From assembly GCA_031180725.1 (NCBI GenBank), contig JAPSLO010000015.1:1-64000 (forward strand): DNA of 64,000 nucleotides, in the 5' to 3' direction. The position numbers and the translations under genes were made by a program. Source of the DNA: Roseomonas sp. Its GTDB lineage: Bacteria > Pseudomonadota > Alphaproteobacteria > Acetobacterales > Acetobacteraceae. The notes under the pieces were generated by a model. That model saw only the letters and a list, made by a program, of their open reading frames with translations, was not told the DNA's origin and did not search any database. Shown here piece after piece: positions 43,651-52,206 of this stretch; the stretch's first letter is position 1, and each line of letters opens with the position of its first letter.

Positions 43651-44145
43651 ATGTTGGGCATGCGCGACCTCGCTCCCCGGGCACGAGGCGGATCGCGCAA
43701 TCCGCCGGCCTTCCGTCAGGAACCCGCCAGCCTCTTCGCCGGGCTGCGGCAGGAGATGGACCGCCTCTTCGACGAGACGCTGCGCGGCTTCGGCCCCGCG
43801 ATGACCGGTTTCGCCGGCATCTGGCCGAGCGTGGAGGTGACCGAGGGCGAGAAGGAGATTCGCGCGACCTTCGAGGTGCCGGGCGTCGGGGAGAAGGACA
43901 TCGAGGTCCTGCTCGACGACGGCGAGCTGGTGGTGCGCGGCGAGAAGCGGAGCGAGACGGAAGACAAGGCGCGCCGCTTCACCGAGCGCTTCTACGGCCG
44001 CTTCGAACGCCGGATCCCGCTCGGCGAGGAGGTGGATGAGAACGGCATCCGTGCGGAGTTCCGCAACGGCGTCCTGACCGTGACCATCCCGCGGTCCGAG
44101 CGAGCCGTACAGCGCACGCGGCGCATCCCGCTCAACGCCGGGTGA
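43651..44145 (+). CDS. Small heat-shock protein Hsp20
   Basis: 164 residues. The alpha-crystallin domain runs from WPSVEVTEGEKEIRATFEVP (about 59) to the end, with NGVLTVTIPRSE as the conserved GVLTV-type motif and an I-x-L-like RIPL tail. This is the class often called HSP17/IbpB-like. The ATG at 43651 follows GGAGGAG. Divergent from the other Hsp20 gene. Confidence 0.92.
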   Translation: MLGMRDLAPRARGGSRNPPAFRQEPASLFAGLRQEMDRLFDETLRGFGPAMTGFAGIWPSVEVTEGEKEIRATFEVPGVGEKDIEVLLDDGELVVRGEKRSETEDKARRFTERFYGRFERRIPLGEEVDENGIRAEFRNGVLTVTIPRSERAVQRTRRIPLNAG

Positions 44146-44153
44146 TTTGGCGC

Positions 44154-44195
44154 ACCGCCGGGGCGCGACGGGGCCTCGCCCCCGGCGGTCCTTTC
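44154..44195 (+). terminator. Terminator-like hairpin after Hsp20 gene
   Basis: ACCGCCGGGG (44154-44163) pairs perfectly with CCCCGGCGGT (44180-44189) and is followed by CCTTTC, 8 bases past the stop codon. Confidence 0.6.
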
Positions 44196-44223
44196 ACGAA
44201 GGCCCCTGGAAGGAGCTGATCCG

Positions 44224-44586
44224 ATGACGGACTACACCGACCGCAGGACCATCATGGCCGGCAGCCAGCTGGTCATGGGGCTGCTGCTGTTCATCATGCC
44301 CTGGATCGCCGGCTTCGCAGCCGAGCAGACCGCGGCCTGGACGGCCTGGGCCACCGGTCTGCTGATCGCCGTGGCCGGCATCGTCGGCCTGGCGGGCCAG
44401 GTCCAGCCGGCCGCATGGGCCAATCTGGTGCTGGGCCTCTGGGCGGTGATCGCGCCCTGGCTGCTGGGCTTCGCCGCGCTGGCTTCGGCCATGTGGAGCC
44501 ATGTGGTGCTCGGCCTGCTGGTGGCGCTGGTCGCGGCCGTGGAGCTGTGGTGGGAGCAGCAGGCCCCGCCGCGCGTCCATGCATGA
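44224..44586 (+). CDS. SPW repeat membrane protein
   Basis: 120 residues, four hydrophobic segments in two similar halves. Each half has the SPW-type pattern: LLLFIMPWIAGF and ANLVLGLWAVIAPWLLGF. Family function unknown, often found near stress genes, as here behind Hsp20. A GGAAGGAG ribosome-binding site precedes the ATG. Confidence 0.85.
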   Translation: MTDYTDRRTIMAGSQLVMGLLLFIMPWIAGFAAEQTAAWTAWATGLLIAVAGIVGLAGQVQPAAWANLVLGLWAVIAPWLLGFAALASAMWSHVVLGLLVALVAAVELWWEQQAPPRVHA

Positions 44587-44591
44587 TCGCC

Positions 44592-44620
44592 CGCCGGGGA
44601 TGGCGAGGCCATCCCCGGCG
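44592..44620. terminator. Bidirectional terminator hairpin
   Basis: Perfect 13-bp stem, CGCCGGGGATGGC with GCCATCCCCGGCG, and a GAG loop. It lies exactly between the convergent SPW gene and the YedK-type gene, with only short flanks. Confidence 0.7.
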
Positions 44621-44622
44621 CC

Positions 44623-45351
44623 TCAGCCGGCGGGGCTGGGCGGGGTGTCGTCCAGCTCCGGCGGCGGCGTCGCCAGCGAATCGCGGCGCAGCAGCTTCGG
44701 GTCGTTCTCCGCCACCTTGCCGACGCGGTTGTCCACCGGCCAGATCGCCAGCTCTTCGGCCGGACAGGGCAGCAGCAGTTCCAGCAGTTCCTCGGGCTCG
44801 GCCGGTTCCTCGCCCAGCCAGGCGTCCCAGGTCTCGGGCGGCAAGATGGCGGGCATGCGCGGATGCACCAGGGCCTGCTTCTCGTTGGCGTCCGTGGTGA
44901 TGACGGCGAAGGTCCGCAGCCACTCGCCCTCGGGCGACTTCCAGCCCTCCCACAGGCCCGCCACCGCCATGGGCTCTCCATTGGCCAGCGCCGCGGCATA
45001 GGCTTGGCGGCTGCCCTGTTCGTCCTTCCGCCACTCATAGAAGCCGTCCATCGGCACCAGGCAGCGGCGCTTGAGGAAGGCGTCGCGGAAGGAAGGCTTC
45101 TCCGCCACCGTATCGGCGCGGGCGTTGATCAGCTTCGCAGCGTCCTTGGTGTCCTTCGCCCAGCGCGGCACCAGCCCCCAGCGCAGCGGGTCCAGATGCC
45201 GCGCCCCGGTTTCCGGATGGCGCCGCAGCACCAGCGAGGTCTGGGTGGGAGCAACGTTCCAGGACGCCGGATGATTCGGCGTAGCATTCGCCGACCCGAA
45301 ATAGCGCGCGAGCCCGGCCGGGTCGCGCTGGAGGAAGAAGCGGCCGCACAT
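44623..45351 (-). CDS. SOS response-associated peptidase (YedK/HMCES family)
   Basis: 242 residues. Cys2 (MCGRF) is the catalytic nucleophile that crosslinks to abasic sites in single-stranded DNA. Asn77 (INARADT), Glu106 (DGFYEW) and His163 (LVHPRMP) complete the known active site. It shields abasic sites at replication forks. Stands alone in the leftward direction. Confidence 0.93.
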   Translation of the reverse strand: MCGRFFLQRDPAGLARYFGSANATPNHPASWNVAPTQTSLVLRRHPETGARHLDPLRWGLVPRWAKDTKDAAKLINARADTVAEKPSFRDAFLKRRCLVPMDGFYEWRKDEQGSRQAYAAALANGEPMAVAGLWEGWKSPEGEWLRTFAVITTDANEKQALVHPRMPAILPPETWDAWLGEEPAEPEELLELLLPCPAEELAIWPVDNRVGKVAENDPKLLRRDSLATPPPELDDTPPSPAG

Positions 45352-45378
45352 GGATGGGATATGGGGACGCTGGGGGCT

Positions 45379-45873
45379 TCAGCGCCAGGGCAGGCGCGCG
45401 CCGCCAGCCGGGGCGGGCGGTGCGGCGCCCGGCGCGGGCCCATAGCGGTTCGGCCCCCGCGTGCCCGGCACGACGAAGACCCAGGCCCAGGCCAGGAAGC
45501 CCGCTACCTTCAGCACCGTCCCGATCGACAATTCCGCCGTTGCCGGATCGAGATTGGGCGCCAGCGAGGACAGGGCAATCATCCAGAGCAGATGCCAGCC
45601 GGACATATCCATGTCGTGCAGGCGCTTGGCCGTCAGCGCCAGGGTCGCCCAGCATGTCAGCACCACGAACAGCGCGATGACCACGGCAAGTGCGGCCAAG
45701 TTCCCGAGGGGCACCTTCATGTCGTCCCCGGCCTGCCAGAACGGCGATAGGACTGTCTGCCAGGCCCAGAGGAGCACGCCGCCGCCGACCAGCCATATGA
45801 TCAGGTTGCCGCCGAGATGCCGCAGCCGCCCGATGCGGCCTTGGAAGGAAAACAGCAGCCGCAACAATCCCAT
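45379..45873 (-). CDS. DUF805 membrane protein
   Basis: 164 residues. LLFSFQGRIGRLRHLGGNLI and the conserved LALTAKRLHDMDMSGWHLLW are DUF805 hallmarks, with about four membrane spans and a Pro/Ala-rich tail (GPNRYGPAPG). ATG at 45873. Role unknown. It follows flgH on the same strand by 42 bp, so it may be read from the flg operon. Confidence 0.85.
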   Translation of the reverse strand: MGLLRLLFSFQGRIGRLRHLGGNLIIWLVGGGVLLWAWQTVLSPFWQAGDDMKVPLGNLAALAVVIALFVVLTCWATLALTAKRLHDMDMSGWHLLWMIALSSLAPNLDPATAELSIGTVLKVAGFLAWAWVFVVPGTRGPNRYGPAPGAAPPAPAGGARLPWR

Positions 45874-45915
45874 GGCGATCCCGGCCCTTGGTTCGGGCCG
45901 CGATCGTAACACAGC

Positions 45916-46641
45916 TCAGAACGGCAGCACGATGTCCAGCAGTTCCTGGCCGACGCGCGGCCGCTGCATGTCGCTGATGGTGCCGCGGCCGCCATAGGCG
46001 ATGCGCGCTTCCGCCAGGCGGTCATGGCGTACCGTGTTGTCGCTGGCGATGTCCTGCGGGCGGATGATGCCGCTGACCGTCAGGTCGCGCAGCTCGCTGT
46101 TCACCCGCACCTGCTGGCGGCCCGCGATCACCAGGTTGCCATTGGGCAGCACCTGCGCGACCGTCGCCGCCACGCGCAGCGTCACCATTTCCGTCCGCCG
46201 GATCTGCCCCGATCCGGTGGCCGTCTGCGCGCCGCTGGTCTGCACCAGGCGCGAAGGGTCCACCGTGTTGGGCAGGATGCGCGTGATGGAGCTTTCCAGG
46301 CCGAGGAGCCGCGGAATGCCCATGGTGTCGCTGCCGTCGCGCTCGCGTTCCGTGCTGTTCTGCAGCTGCGCCTGGTCCTGGATGGAAACCAGCACCGTCA
46401 CCAGGTCGCCCGGCTGCGCCGCGCGCTGGTCGCGCAGGAAGGTGCGGCTGCCCTGGCGCCAAAGCGAGTTGGCGCTGGTCGGCGGGTCATTGAGCTGCGG
46501 CATGGGCATGGAGACCTGCCGCCAGTTCGGATCCGCGGTCGGGTTCTCTATGGCCGCGAGCTGCGGCGGGCGGCCGAGTTCCGACAGGCGCTCGCAGCCG
46601 GCGGCGGCCAGGGCGAGCAGGATCAGGGCAGCCTTCCTCAT
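45916..46641 (-). CDS. flgH: Flagellar L-ring protein FlgH
   Basis: 241 residues. A lipoprotein signal (LALAAAGC, acylated Cys16) anchors it in the outer membrane, where it forms the L ring. SANSLWRQGSRTFLRDQRAA and PGDLVTVLVSIQDQAQLQNS are the standard FlgH regions, and VSGIIRPQDIASDNTV is the conserved C-terminal stretch. Overlaps flgA by four bases; last flagellar gene in flgFGAH. Confidence 0.95.
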   Translation of the reverse strand: MRKAALILLALAAAGCERLSELGRPPQLAAIENPTADPNWRQVSMPMPQLNDPPTSANSLWRQGSRTFLRDQRAAQPGDLVTVLVSIQDQAQLQNSTERERDGSDTMGIPRLLGLESSITRILPNTVDPSRLVQTSGAQTATGSGQIRRTEMVTLRVAATVAQVLPNGNLVIAGRQQVRVNSELRDLTVSGIIRPQDIASDNTVRHDRLAEARIAYGGRGTISDMQRPRVGQELLDIVLPF

Positions 46642-47561
46642 CGCGGGGCTCGCACGCGCACGCGGCCTGGGCCGATCACCTGGGCCTCCACCACCTGGCG
46701 GCTGGTCAGGTTCATCACCGGCAGCGTGGCGCCGCGCGGCGCGGATTCCATCGCCCGCCCCTGGGCCGTGAGCGCCAGGCCGGGGATTTCGTAGAGCATC
46801 GTCACCGTCTGGCCGCGCTCCACCGTGGTGGGCGCCACCACATCGGTCACCAGCACCGGCTGGTCGGGCGAGGCTGGGCGGCGCATCGCCTGGCCCAGCA
46901 CCTGGGCGGGGTCCTGCGCCGCGCCGGCGCGCAGGCGGTGGGCGGGCACGCGCAGCACACGCACGTCGGTGGGGCGCAAGATCTCTCCGACAGTCAGGCG
47001 GCGCGTGGCCACCAGCATGGGGGCGGTGGCGACCACGCGGCCGCCCAGGCGCAGGCGCTGGGTGGGCATGCCATCCGCCGCCACGGCAAGCGTCGCGGCG
47101 AAGCGGCCGCCCGGCAGGTCCAACACCGCGCCTTCGGCCACCATCTGCACGAAGGCCTGTTCCGGTACCATGGGCGGGGTGAAGGCCTGGAGCTCCAGCT
47201 CCGCATCCTCCTCCAGCCCCTGCGCGCGAAGCGCGGTGCGCAGGGCCAGCAACACATCCTCCCGTGCGATGGCGCGGCCGGGGCGTTCCAGCACCACCCG
47301 GTCCGTGCCGGTAGCCGGGCGCCAGGCCACGCCATTGGCGCGGGCGATGGCGAAAAGCTGCCGGGTTTCCACGATCAGCCGCGCGCCCGGCGCCGGCGCC
47401 GGGCCCAGCACCACCTCGGCGCGCGGTCCGGCATTCTCGAAGAGGTCGGAAAGGCGGATGACGCTGTCCTCCACCACCGCGAAGGGGCGGATGGAGGCGA
47501 GATCGGCCAGCACCGGGCGGGCCGCTAGCAGCAGCGGCAGGAGAAAGCGAAGCAGGCGCAT
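46638..47561 (-). CDS. flgA: Flagellar basal body P-ring formation protein FlgA
   Basis: 307 residues, longer than enterobacterial FlgA but normal for alphaproteobacteria. A signal peptide (RLLRFLLPLLLAARPVLA) takes it to the periplasm, where it chaperones FlgI. The SAF-like domain near the C terminus has RRLTVGEILRPTDVRVLRVP. The start may be the ATG at 47561 or a GTG at 47570 overlapping the flgG stop. Confidence 0.88.
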   Translation of the reverse strand: MRLLRFLLPLLLAARPVLADLASIRPFAVVEDSVIRLSDLFENAGPRAEVVLGPAPAPGARLIVETRQLFAIARANGVAWRPATGTDRVVLERPGRAIAREDVLLALRTALRAQGLEEDAELELQAFTPPMVPEQAFVQMVAEGAVLDLPGGRFAATLAVAADGMPTQRLRLGGRVVATAPMLVATRRLTVGEILRPTDVRVLRVPAHRLRAGAAQDPAQVLGQAMRRPASPDQPVLVTDVVAPTTVERGQTVTMLYEIPGLALTAQGRAMESAPRGATLPVMNLTSRQVVEAQVIGPGRVRVRAPR

Positions 47562-47566
47562 CCGGC

Positions 47567-48352
47567 TCACCGCAGCCTGGAGAGCGTGGAGAGCATCTCG
47601 TCGCTGGCCGAGATGACTCGGCTGTTCATCTCATAGGCGCGCTGGGCGGTGATGAGGTTGGTGATCTCCTGCACCACATTGACGTTCGAGGTCTCGACAA
47701 AGCCTTGCATCACCTGCCCGTAGCCGGGATTGCCGGGCGCCGCGGCCTGCGCCTGGCCCGAGCCGGGGGTGGCCAGCAGCAGGTTGTCGCCCACCGCTTC
47801 CAGCCCGCCTTCATTGGCAAAGATGGCGATCTGGATCTGGCCGACATTCTGCGGCTCGATCTGGCCGTCGATCTTGGCCAGCACCTCGCCATTGACGTTG
47901 ATGGTCACGTCGGTGGCGTTGGCCGGGATGGTGATGCCGGGCTGCACCACGAAGCCATCGGCTGTCACCAGCACGCCTTCCGGCGAGAGGGCGAAGGTGC
48001 CATCCCGCGTATAGGCAGTGTCGCCATTCGGCAGCAGCACCTGGAAATAGCCATTGCCGCGGATGGCGATGTCGAAGCGGTTGCCGGTCTCGCTTAGGCT
48101 GCCCTGTTCGGTGATGCGGTAGATGGCGCCGGTCTTCACGCCGAGGCCGACCTGCGCGCCGGAGGGCAGGACGCTGCCCGTATCGGCCGATTGCGAGCCG
48201 ACGCGGCGCAGGTTCTGGTACAGCAGGTCCTGGAATTCCGCCCGCCGGCGCTTGTAGCCGGTGGTGCTCATATTGGCGATGTTGTTGGAGATGACCTCGA
48301 CATTCGTCTGCTGGGCCATCATGCCGGTGCCGGCGATGTGCAGGCTGCGCAT
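47567..48352 (-). CDS. flgG: Flagellar distal rod protein FlgG
   Basis: 261 residues. MRSLHIAGTGMMAQQTNVEV and SNNIANMSTTGYKRRRAEFQ are the N-terminal rod motif, and the C terminus has VQEITNLITAQRAYEMNSRV. It builds the distal rod. The first 26 bp around the start are duplicated 68 bp upstream (48399-48424), creating a short open frame in front of the gene. Confidence 0.96.
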   Translation of the reverse strand: MRSLHIAGTGMMAQQTNVEVISNNIANMSTTGYKRRRAEFQDLLYQNLRRVGSQSADTGSVLPSGAQVGLGVKTGAIYRITEQGSLSETGNRFDIAIRGNGYFQVLLPNGDTAYTRDGTFALSPEGVLVTADGFVVQPGITIPANATDVTINVNGEVLAKIDGQIEPQNVGQIQIAIFANEGGLEAVGDNLLLATPGSGQAQAAAPGNPGYGQVMQGFVETSNVNVVQEITNLITAQRAYEMNSRVISASDEMLSTLSRLR

Positions 48353-48424
48353 GGTCAGATCTCCCTCGCCGTCGCGGGCACCATGGGACAGGGTTTGTCG
48401 GCGATGTGCAGGCTGCGCATGGTC
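48331..48424 (-). repeat. Direct repeat of the flgG start region
   Basis: A 26-bp sequence occurs identically at 48331-48356 and 48399-48424. It contains the ATG and first seven codons of flgG. The upstream copy begins a 21-codon frame (48420 down to 48355) that ends in TGA two bases before the real flgG ATG. Confidence 0.9.
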
Positions 48425-48435
48425 CTTCTCCTTGC

Positions 48436-49185
48436 TTACTGCCTGCGGCGCAGGATGCGTTCGACGGCGGTGGACAGGCGCTCGCCCTCGCGTTCAGCCA
48501 TCTGGCTGACAAACTGGAACTGGCGCATGTCCTCGGTCAGGCGCGTCAGCTCCAGCACCGGGCGGACATTGCTGCCTTCCACCGCGCCCTGGACCACGCC
48601 GGGGCGGTCCACTGGGATGGCGGGCATGTCGGCCGGCGTGGCGAGTTCGCGGTCGCCCTCGGCCTGCAGTCGCTGCGGATCCTCGAAGCGCACCACGCGG
48701 ATGCGGCCGACAAGGCCGTTCTCGGTCATCACGCTGCCGTCGCCGCGGATCTCGATATTGGCGGTGCCGGGGGCGATGCGCAGCGGCAGGCCGTTGGTGT
48801 CCAGCAGCGCATGGCCGGAGGGGTCGGTGATGCGGCCTTCGGCGTCCAGCGTGAAGCGGCCGGCGCGGGTGAAGCGCTCGCCACGCGGGGTCTCGACGGC
48901 GAAGTAGCCATCGGGATCGGAGATGGCGATGTCGAGCGGGTTGCCGGTGCGCTGCAGCGGTGCGGGGCTGGCCTCGCGCCAGGTGGCGCGGTCCTGGGCA
49001 TAGGCGATGCGCTCCCCACCGCGCGGCGCCGCGGCGCCGATCTGACGTTCCAGCACAGTGCCGAAGAGCGGGCGATTGGCACGGAAGCCGGGGGTTTCCG
49101 CATTGGCGATGTTGTTGGCCGTCACGGCCGTGGCGCGCTGCGCGGCGACCAGGCGGGAGAGGACGATATAGCCAGGGCTGTCCAT
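48436..49185 (-). CDS. flgF: Flagellar proximal rod protein FlgF
   Basis: 249 residues. SPGYIVLSRLVAAQRATAVT and ANNIANAETPGFRANRPLFG form the N-terminal rod motif; the C terminus has TEDMRQFQFVSQMAEREGER. Proximal rod component. A GGAGG site precedes the ATG and a sigma-54 promoter lies 37-53 bp upstream. First gene of flgFGAH. Confidence 0.94.
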   Translation of the reverse strand: MDSPGYIVLSRLVAAQRATAVTANNIANAETPGFRANRPLFGTVLERQIGAAAPRGGERIAYAQDRATWREASPAPLQRTGNPLDIAISDPDGYFAVETPRGERFTRAGRFTLDAEGRITDPSGHALLDTNGLPLRIAPGTANIEIRGDGSVMTENGLVGRIRVVRFEDPQRLQAEGDRELATPADMPAIPVDRPGVVQGAVEGSNVRPVLELTRLTEDMRQFQFVSQMAEREGERLSTAVERILRRRQ

Positions 49186-49221
49186 CGCTTGCGGCCTCCG
49201 AACGGGTCTTGGCTGGCCAGG

Positions 49222-49238
49222 GGCAAGGTGCGTGCCAG
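49222..49238 (-). promoter_or_regulatory. Sigma-54 promoter of flgFGAH
   Basis: Minus-strand CTGGCACGCACCTTGCC matches TGGCACG-N4-TTGC exactly, as at flgI. Predicted start near 49211, about 26 bases before the flgF ATG. Confidence 0.85.
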
Positions 49239-49267
49239 CTTTCGGGGCGCTGCGCCGGCGGACGTAT

Positions 49268-49302
49268 TGCCGCCTCCCGGCAGGAAATGCCGCCGCCCGG
49301 CA
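49268..49302. promoter_or_regulatory. Phased CGGCA/TGCCG half-site array between flgF and fliL
   Basis: TGCCG at 49268, CGGCA at 49278, TGCCG at 49288 and CGGCA at 49298: four half-sites in alternating orientation at exact 10-bp steps. The central dyad is CGGCAGGAAATGCCG. It is 30-65 bp upstream of the flgF sigma-54 promoter and 84-118 bp before fliL. Confidence 0.7.
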
Positions 49303-49385
49303 GCAAGGCCCCTGATCGCAAGCCTTCGTTAAGCGCCACCGGCCCAGATTGGCCGCACCCAGGCAGAAGGCGACGGGCAGGGCCC

Positions 49386-49919
49386 ATGGCGGGCAAGGAG
49401 AAGACAGAAGCGTCCCCGGCGGATGGCGCCGCGGAAATCGAGGGCGCGCCGAAGCGCGGTGGCAGGAAGAAGCTGATCCTTCTGGCCGTGCCGGTGCTGC
49501 TGGCCGGGCTCGGCGCGGGGCTGTGGTTCGGCGGTGTCCTGCCCCGGATGCTCGGCATGGCGCAGGAGGAACAGCACGCCGAGGCCGCGCAAACCGCGCC
49601 CCCGGCCGCGCCGCAGCCGGCCTTCGTGGACCTGCCGGAGATCGTGTCCAATCTCAACGCGCCCGGCCGGCGCGCCAGCTATGTGCGGCTGAAGGCGAAG
49701 CTGGAGATTGCGAACCAGCAGGATCTGGGCGCAGTCAACAGCGCCATGCCGCGGCTGGTGGATCTCTTCGCCACCTATCTGCGCGAGGTACGGCCGGATG
49801 AGTTGCGTGGCAGCGCCGGCTCACATCGCCTGCGGGAGGAGCTGATCGCCCGCGCCAGCATCGCCGCGGCGCCGGCGCGCGTCACCGACGTGCTGTTCGT
49901 GGAGATCCTCGTGCAATGA
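49386..49919 (+). CDS. fliL: Flagellar basal body-associated protein FliL
   Basis: 177 residues. Basic cytoplasmic N terminus, one membrane span (KKLILLAVPVLLAGLGAGLW), then the periplasmic FliL domain with YVRLKAKLEIANQQDL and the ending VLFVEILVQ. It sits at the stator-basal body interface and supports torque. First gene of the rightward fliL-fliM operon; 22 bp before fliM. Confidence 0.9.
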   Translation: MAGKEKTEASPADGAAEIEGAPKRGGRKKLILLAVPVLLAGLGAGLWFGGVLPRMLGMAQEEQHAEAAQTAPPAAPQPAFVDLPEIVSNLNAPGRRASYVRLKAKLEIANQQDLGAVNSAMPRLVDLFATYLREVRPDELRGSAGSHRLREELIARASIAAAPARVTDVLFVEILVQ

Positions 49920-49941
49920 GCACGGCAGGTAGGGCGCCGCA

Positions 49942-51048
49942 ATGAGCGGAAGCGAGGAGGAAGACCTCGCCGCCGCCTGGGGCGCGGCGCTGGAGCAGGA
50001 AGGGCAGGGCGATGCCGGCGGCGCGGCCGCGGGCGGTGGCGCCGGCACGCCGGACGCCACGCGCGTGCTGAACCAGGCCGAGATCGACAGCCTGCTGGGT
50101 TTCGACTCCGGTGGCGGCCGGGACCACAGCCTCTCCGGCATCGAACGCATCATCTCCTCCGGCCTGGTGGCGTATGAGCGCCTGCCCATGCTGGAGATCG
50201 TTTTCGACCGGCTGGTGCGGCTGATGTCCACCACGCTGCGCAACTTCACCAGCGACAATGTCGAGATCTCGATCGACGCGATGTCCTCGCAGCGCTTCGG
50301 GGACTATCTGAACTCCATCCCGCTGCCGGCCATGCTGGCGGTCTTCCGGGCGGAACAGTGGGACAACTACGGGCTGATCGTGGTGGACTCTGCGCTGATC
50401 TATTCGGTGGTGGATGTGCTGCTGGGCGGGCGCCGCGGCACGGCTGCCATGCGCATCGAGGGGCGGCCCTACACCACCATCGAGCGCACCCTGGTAGAGC
50501 GCCTGATCGGCGTGGTGCTGGGCGATCTCCAGGCCGCCTTCGAGCCGTTGTCGCGGGTGGAGTTCCGCTTCGACCGGCTCGAGGTGAACCCGCGCTTCGC
50601 CGCCATCTCGCGCCTGTCCAACGCGGCCGTCGTGGCGCGCATGCGGATCGAGATGGAGGATCGCGGCGGCCGGCTGGAAGTGCTGCTGCCCTATGCGACG
50701 CTGGAACCGGTGCGCGAGCTGCTGCTGCAGCAATTCATGGGCGAGCGCTTCGGCCGCGACAGCATCTGGGAAACCCACTTGGCGGAGGAGCTGCGGCAGA
50801 CCGAGGTCGCGCTGGACGTGGTGCTCGACCAGCAGGTGATGCCCTTGCAGCAGGTGCTGAACCTGAAGGTGGGCGACCGCATCCTGCTCGCCTCGCCCGC
50901 CGGCTCTCCGGTGCAGCTGCGATGCGGGGATGTGGAGCTGTTCCAGGGCCAACTCGGCCGGCGGGAGAACCGCCTGGCAGTGCGCATCGAAAAGGGGCGG
51001 CCGCCGGCTTCCGAGGTCGCCGCCATCGCTGGGGAAAGCGGCGCATGA
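49942..51048 (+). CDS. fliM: Flagellar motor switch protein FliM
   Basis: 368 residues. The N-terminal CheY-P binding segment LNQAEIDSLLGF is at 43-54. The middle domain includes SIDAMSSQRFGDYLNSIPLP, and the C-terminal SpoA domain covers about 285-350 (VVLDQQVMPLQQVLNLKVGD). It forms the C ring and sets rotation direction. The stop overlaps the next gene by ATGA. FliG and FliN are not in the window. Confidence 0.96.
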   Translation: MSGSEEEDLAAAWGAALEQEGQGDAGGAAAGGGAGTPDATRVLNQAEIDSLLGFDSGGGRDHSLSGIERIISSGLVAYERLPMLEIVFDRLVRLMSTTLRNFTSDNVEISIDAMSSQRFGDYLNSIPLPAMLAVFRAEQWDNYGLIVVDSALIYSVVDVLLGGRRGTAAMRIEGRPYTTIERTLVERLIGVVLGDLQAAFEPLSRVEFRFDRLEVNPRFAAISRLSNAAVVARMRIEMEDRGGRLEVLLPYATLEPVRELLLQQFMGERFGRDSIWETHLAEELRQTEVALDVVLDQQVMPLQQVLNLKVGDRILLASPAGSPVQLRCGDVELFQGQLGRRENRLAVRIEKGRPPASEVAAIAGESGA

Positions 51049-51473
51049 CCATGCTGGAATGGGCGGCGCAGGCCGCCCTGCTGCTGTTGCTGCTGATGCT
51101 GGTGCCCTTTGCTTGGCGCCTGGAACGGCAGATCGCCGCGCTGCGGCGCGAAGGCGGGGCGCTTGAGCAGGGGGCGCATGGCATCGGGGCGGCGACCGAG
51201 GCGGCAGAGGCGGCCCTGACCCGGCTGCGCGCCACGGCGGAGCAGTCGGGACGGATGATCGCGGACCGCGTGGCGGCGGCCGAGCGCCTGCGGGATGACC
51301 TGGCCTTCCTGGCGGAGCGGTCGGAGATGCTGGCCGACCGCCTGGACAAGCTGGTGCGCGATGCCCGCCCGCTGGCGTCGGAACCGGCCCCGGCCCCGGC
51401 CGCGGCGCCGGAGCGCCCGGCGCGCAGCGAGGCGGAGCGCGAGCTGCTTCGCGCGCTGAAGGGGTTGCGCTGA
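51045..51473 (+). CDS. DUF6468 protein linked to fliM
   Basis: 142 residues. An N-terminal membrane span (MLEWAAQAALLLLLLMLVPF) is followed by a long helical or coiled-coil region (about 25-105) and a Pro/Ala-rich linker to ELLRALKGLR. Such proteins are found between fliM and motE-like genes in alphaproteobacteria; function not established. ATGA overlap with fliM. Confidence 0.8.
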   Translation: MTMLEWAAQAALLLLLLMLVPFAWRLERQIAALRREGGALEQGAHGIGAATEAAEAALTRLRATAEQSGRMIADRVAAAERLRDDLAFLAERSEMLADRLDKLVRDARPLASEPAPAPAAAPERPARSEAERELLRALKGLR

Positions 51474-51474
51474 G

Positions 51475-52206
51475 ATGGCCCGCCTGCCGCGTCCGCGCCT
51501 GCTGCCCATGGCCATGCTGACGGCCTCGGTGCTGGTGCTGGCCAAGGCCGAGAGGTTGGTGGTGGCGCTCTGGCCGGAGGCGGAACCGCTGCCGGCGCCG
51601 GCGCCGCGCGTGCTGCCCCATGCGCCGCGTCTGCCCGTGGCATCGCACCCGCTGGCCGCGCAGGCGGCGGATGCGCCGGCGCCTTCCGCTCCGGCCTCCG
51701 CGAGATCTGCCGCCGCAACCCCGTCGCCACAACAGCAGCCGTCACCGCAGCGCGTGGAATCGCCGCAGCCCACGCCCGAGCAGCTGGCCGAGCGCGCCGT
51801 GCTGGAAGCGCTGCGGGCTCGCCGCGCGGAGATCGAGCAGCGCGAGCAGGCCGCCGCCCAGCGCGAGCAGATGCTGGCCGCGGCGGAACGCCGCCTGGGT
51901 CAGCGGGTGGAGGAGCTGAGCGCGCTTCAGGCGCGGCTGGAGGCGCTGGAGCGTGAGCGCGCGGCGCGCGAGGAGGCGGGGCTGCGCGGCCTGGTGAAGC
52001 TGTATGAAGGCATGCGCCCGCGCGATGCCGCGGCCATCTTCGACGAGCTGGACATGCCCGTGCTGCTGTCCATCGTGGACAGCATGCGGGAGGCGAAGGC
52101 CGCCCCGGTGCTGGCGGCGATGCGCCCAGAACGCGCCCGCGCCCTCACTGCCGAACTCGCGCGGCTGCGCGCCGAAAGGCCGGCGCCGCCGGGGCAGGGA
52201 CGATGA
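51475..52206 (+). CDS. MotE-like flagellar protein (MgtE N-domain)
   Basis: 243 residues. N-terminal hydrophobic segment (LLPMAMLTASVLVLAKAERL), a Pro/Ala linker (about 30-105), a coiled coil (about 110-165), and a C-terminal domain LVKLYEGMRPRDAAAIFDEL resembling the MgtE intracellular N domain. MotE proteins help MotC and the stator in rhizobia. It follows the DUF6468 gene with no overlap. Confidence 0.8.
   Translation: MARLPRPRLLPMAMLTASVLVLAKAERLVVALWPEAEPLPAPAPRVLPHAPRLPVASHPLAAQAADAPAPSAPASARSAAATPSPQQQPSPQRVESPQPTPEQLAERAVLEALRARRAEIEQREQAAAQREQMLAAAERRLGQRVEELSALQARLEALERERAAREEAGLRGLVKLYEGMRPRDAAAIFDELDMPVLLSIVDSMREAKAAPVLAAMRPERARALTAELARLRAERPAPPGQGR

Noticed and set aside
49350-49365. 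Possible sigma-54 promoter for fliL (TGGCCGCACCCAGGCA)
   Set aside because: The GG and GC doublets have the right spacing, but the -12 element reads AGGC rather than TTGC. Too weak next to the two exact matches nearby.
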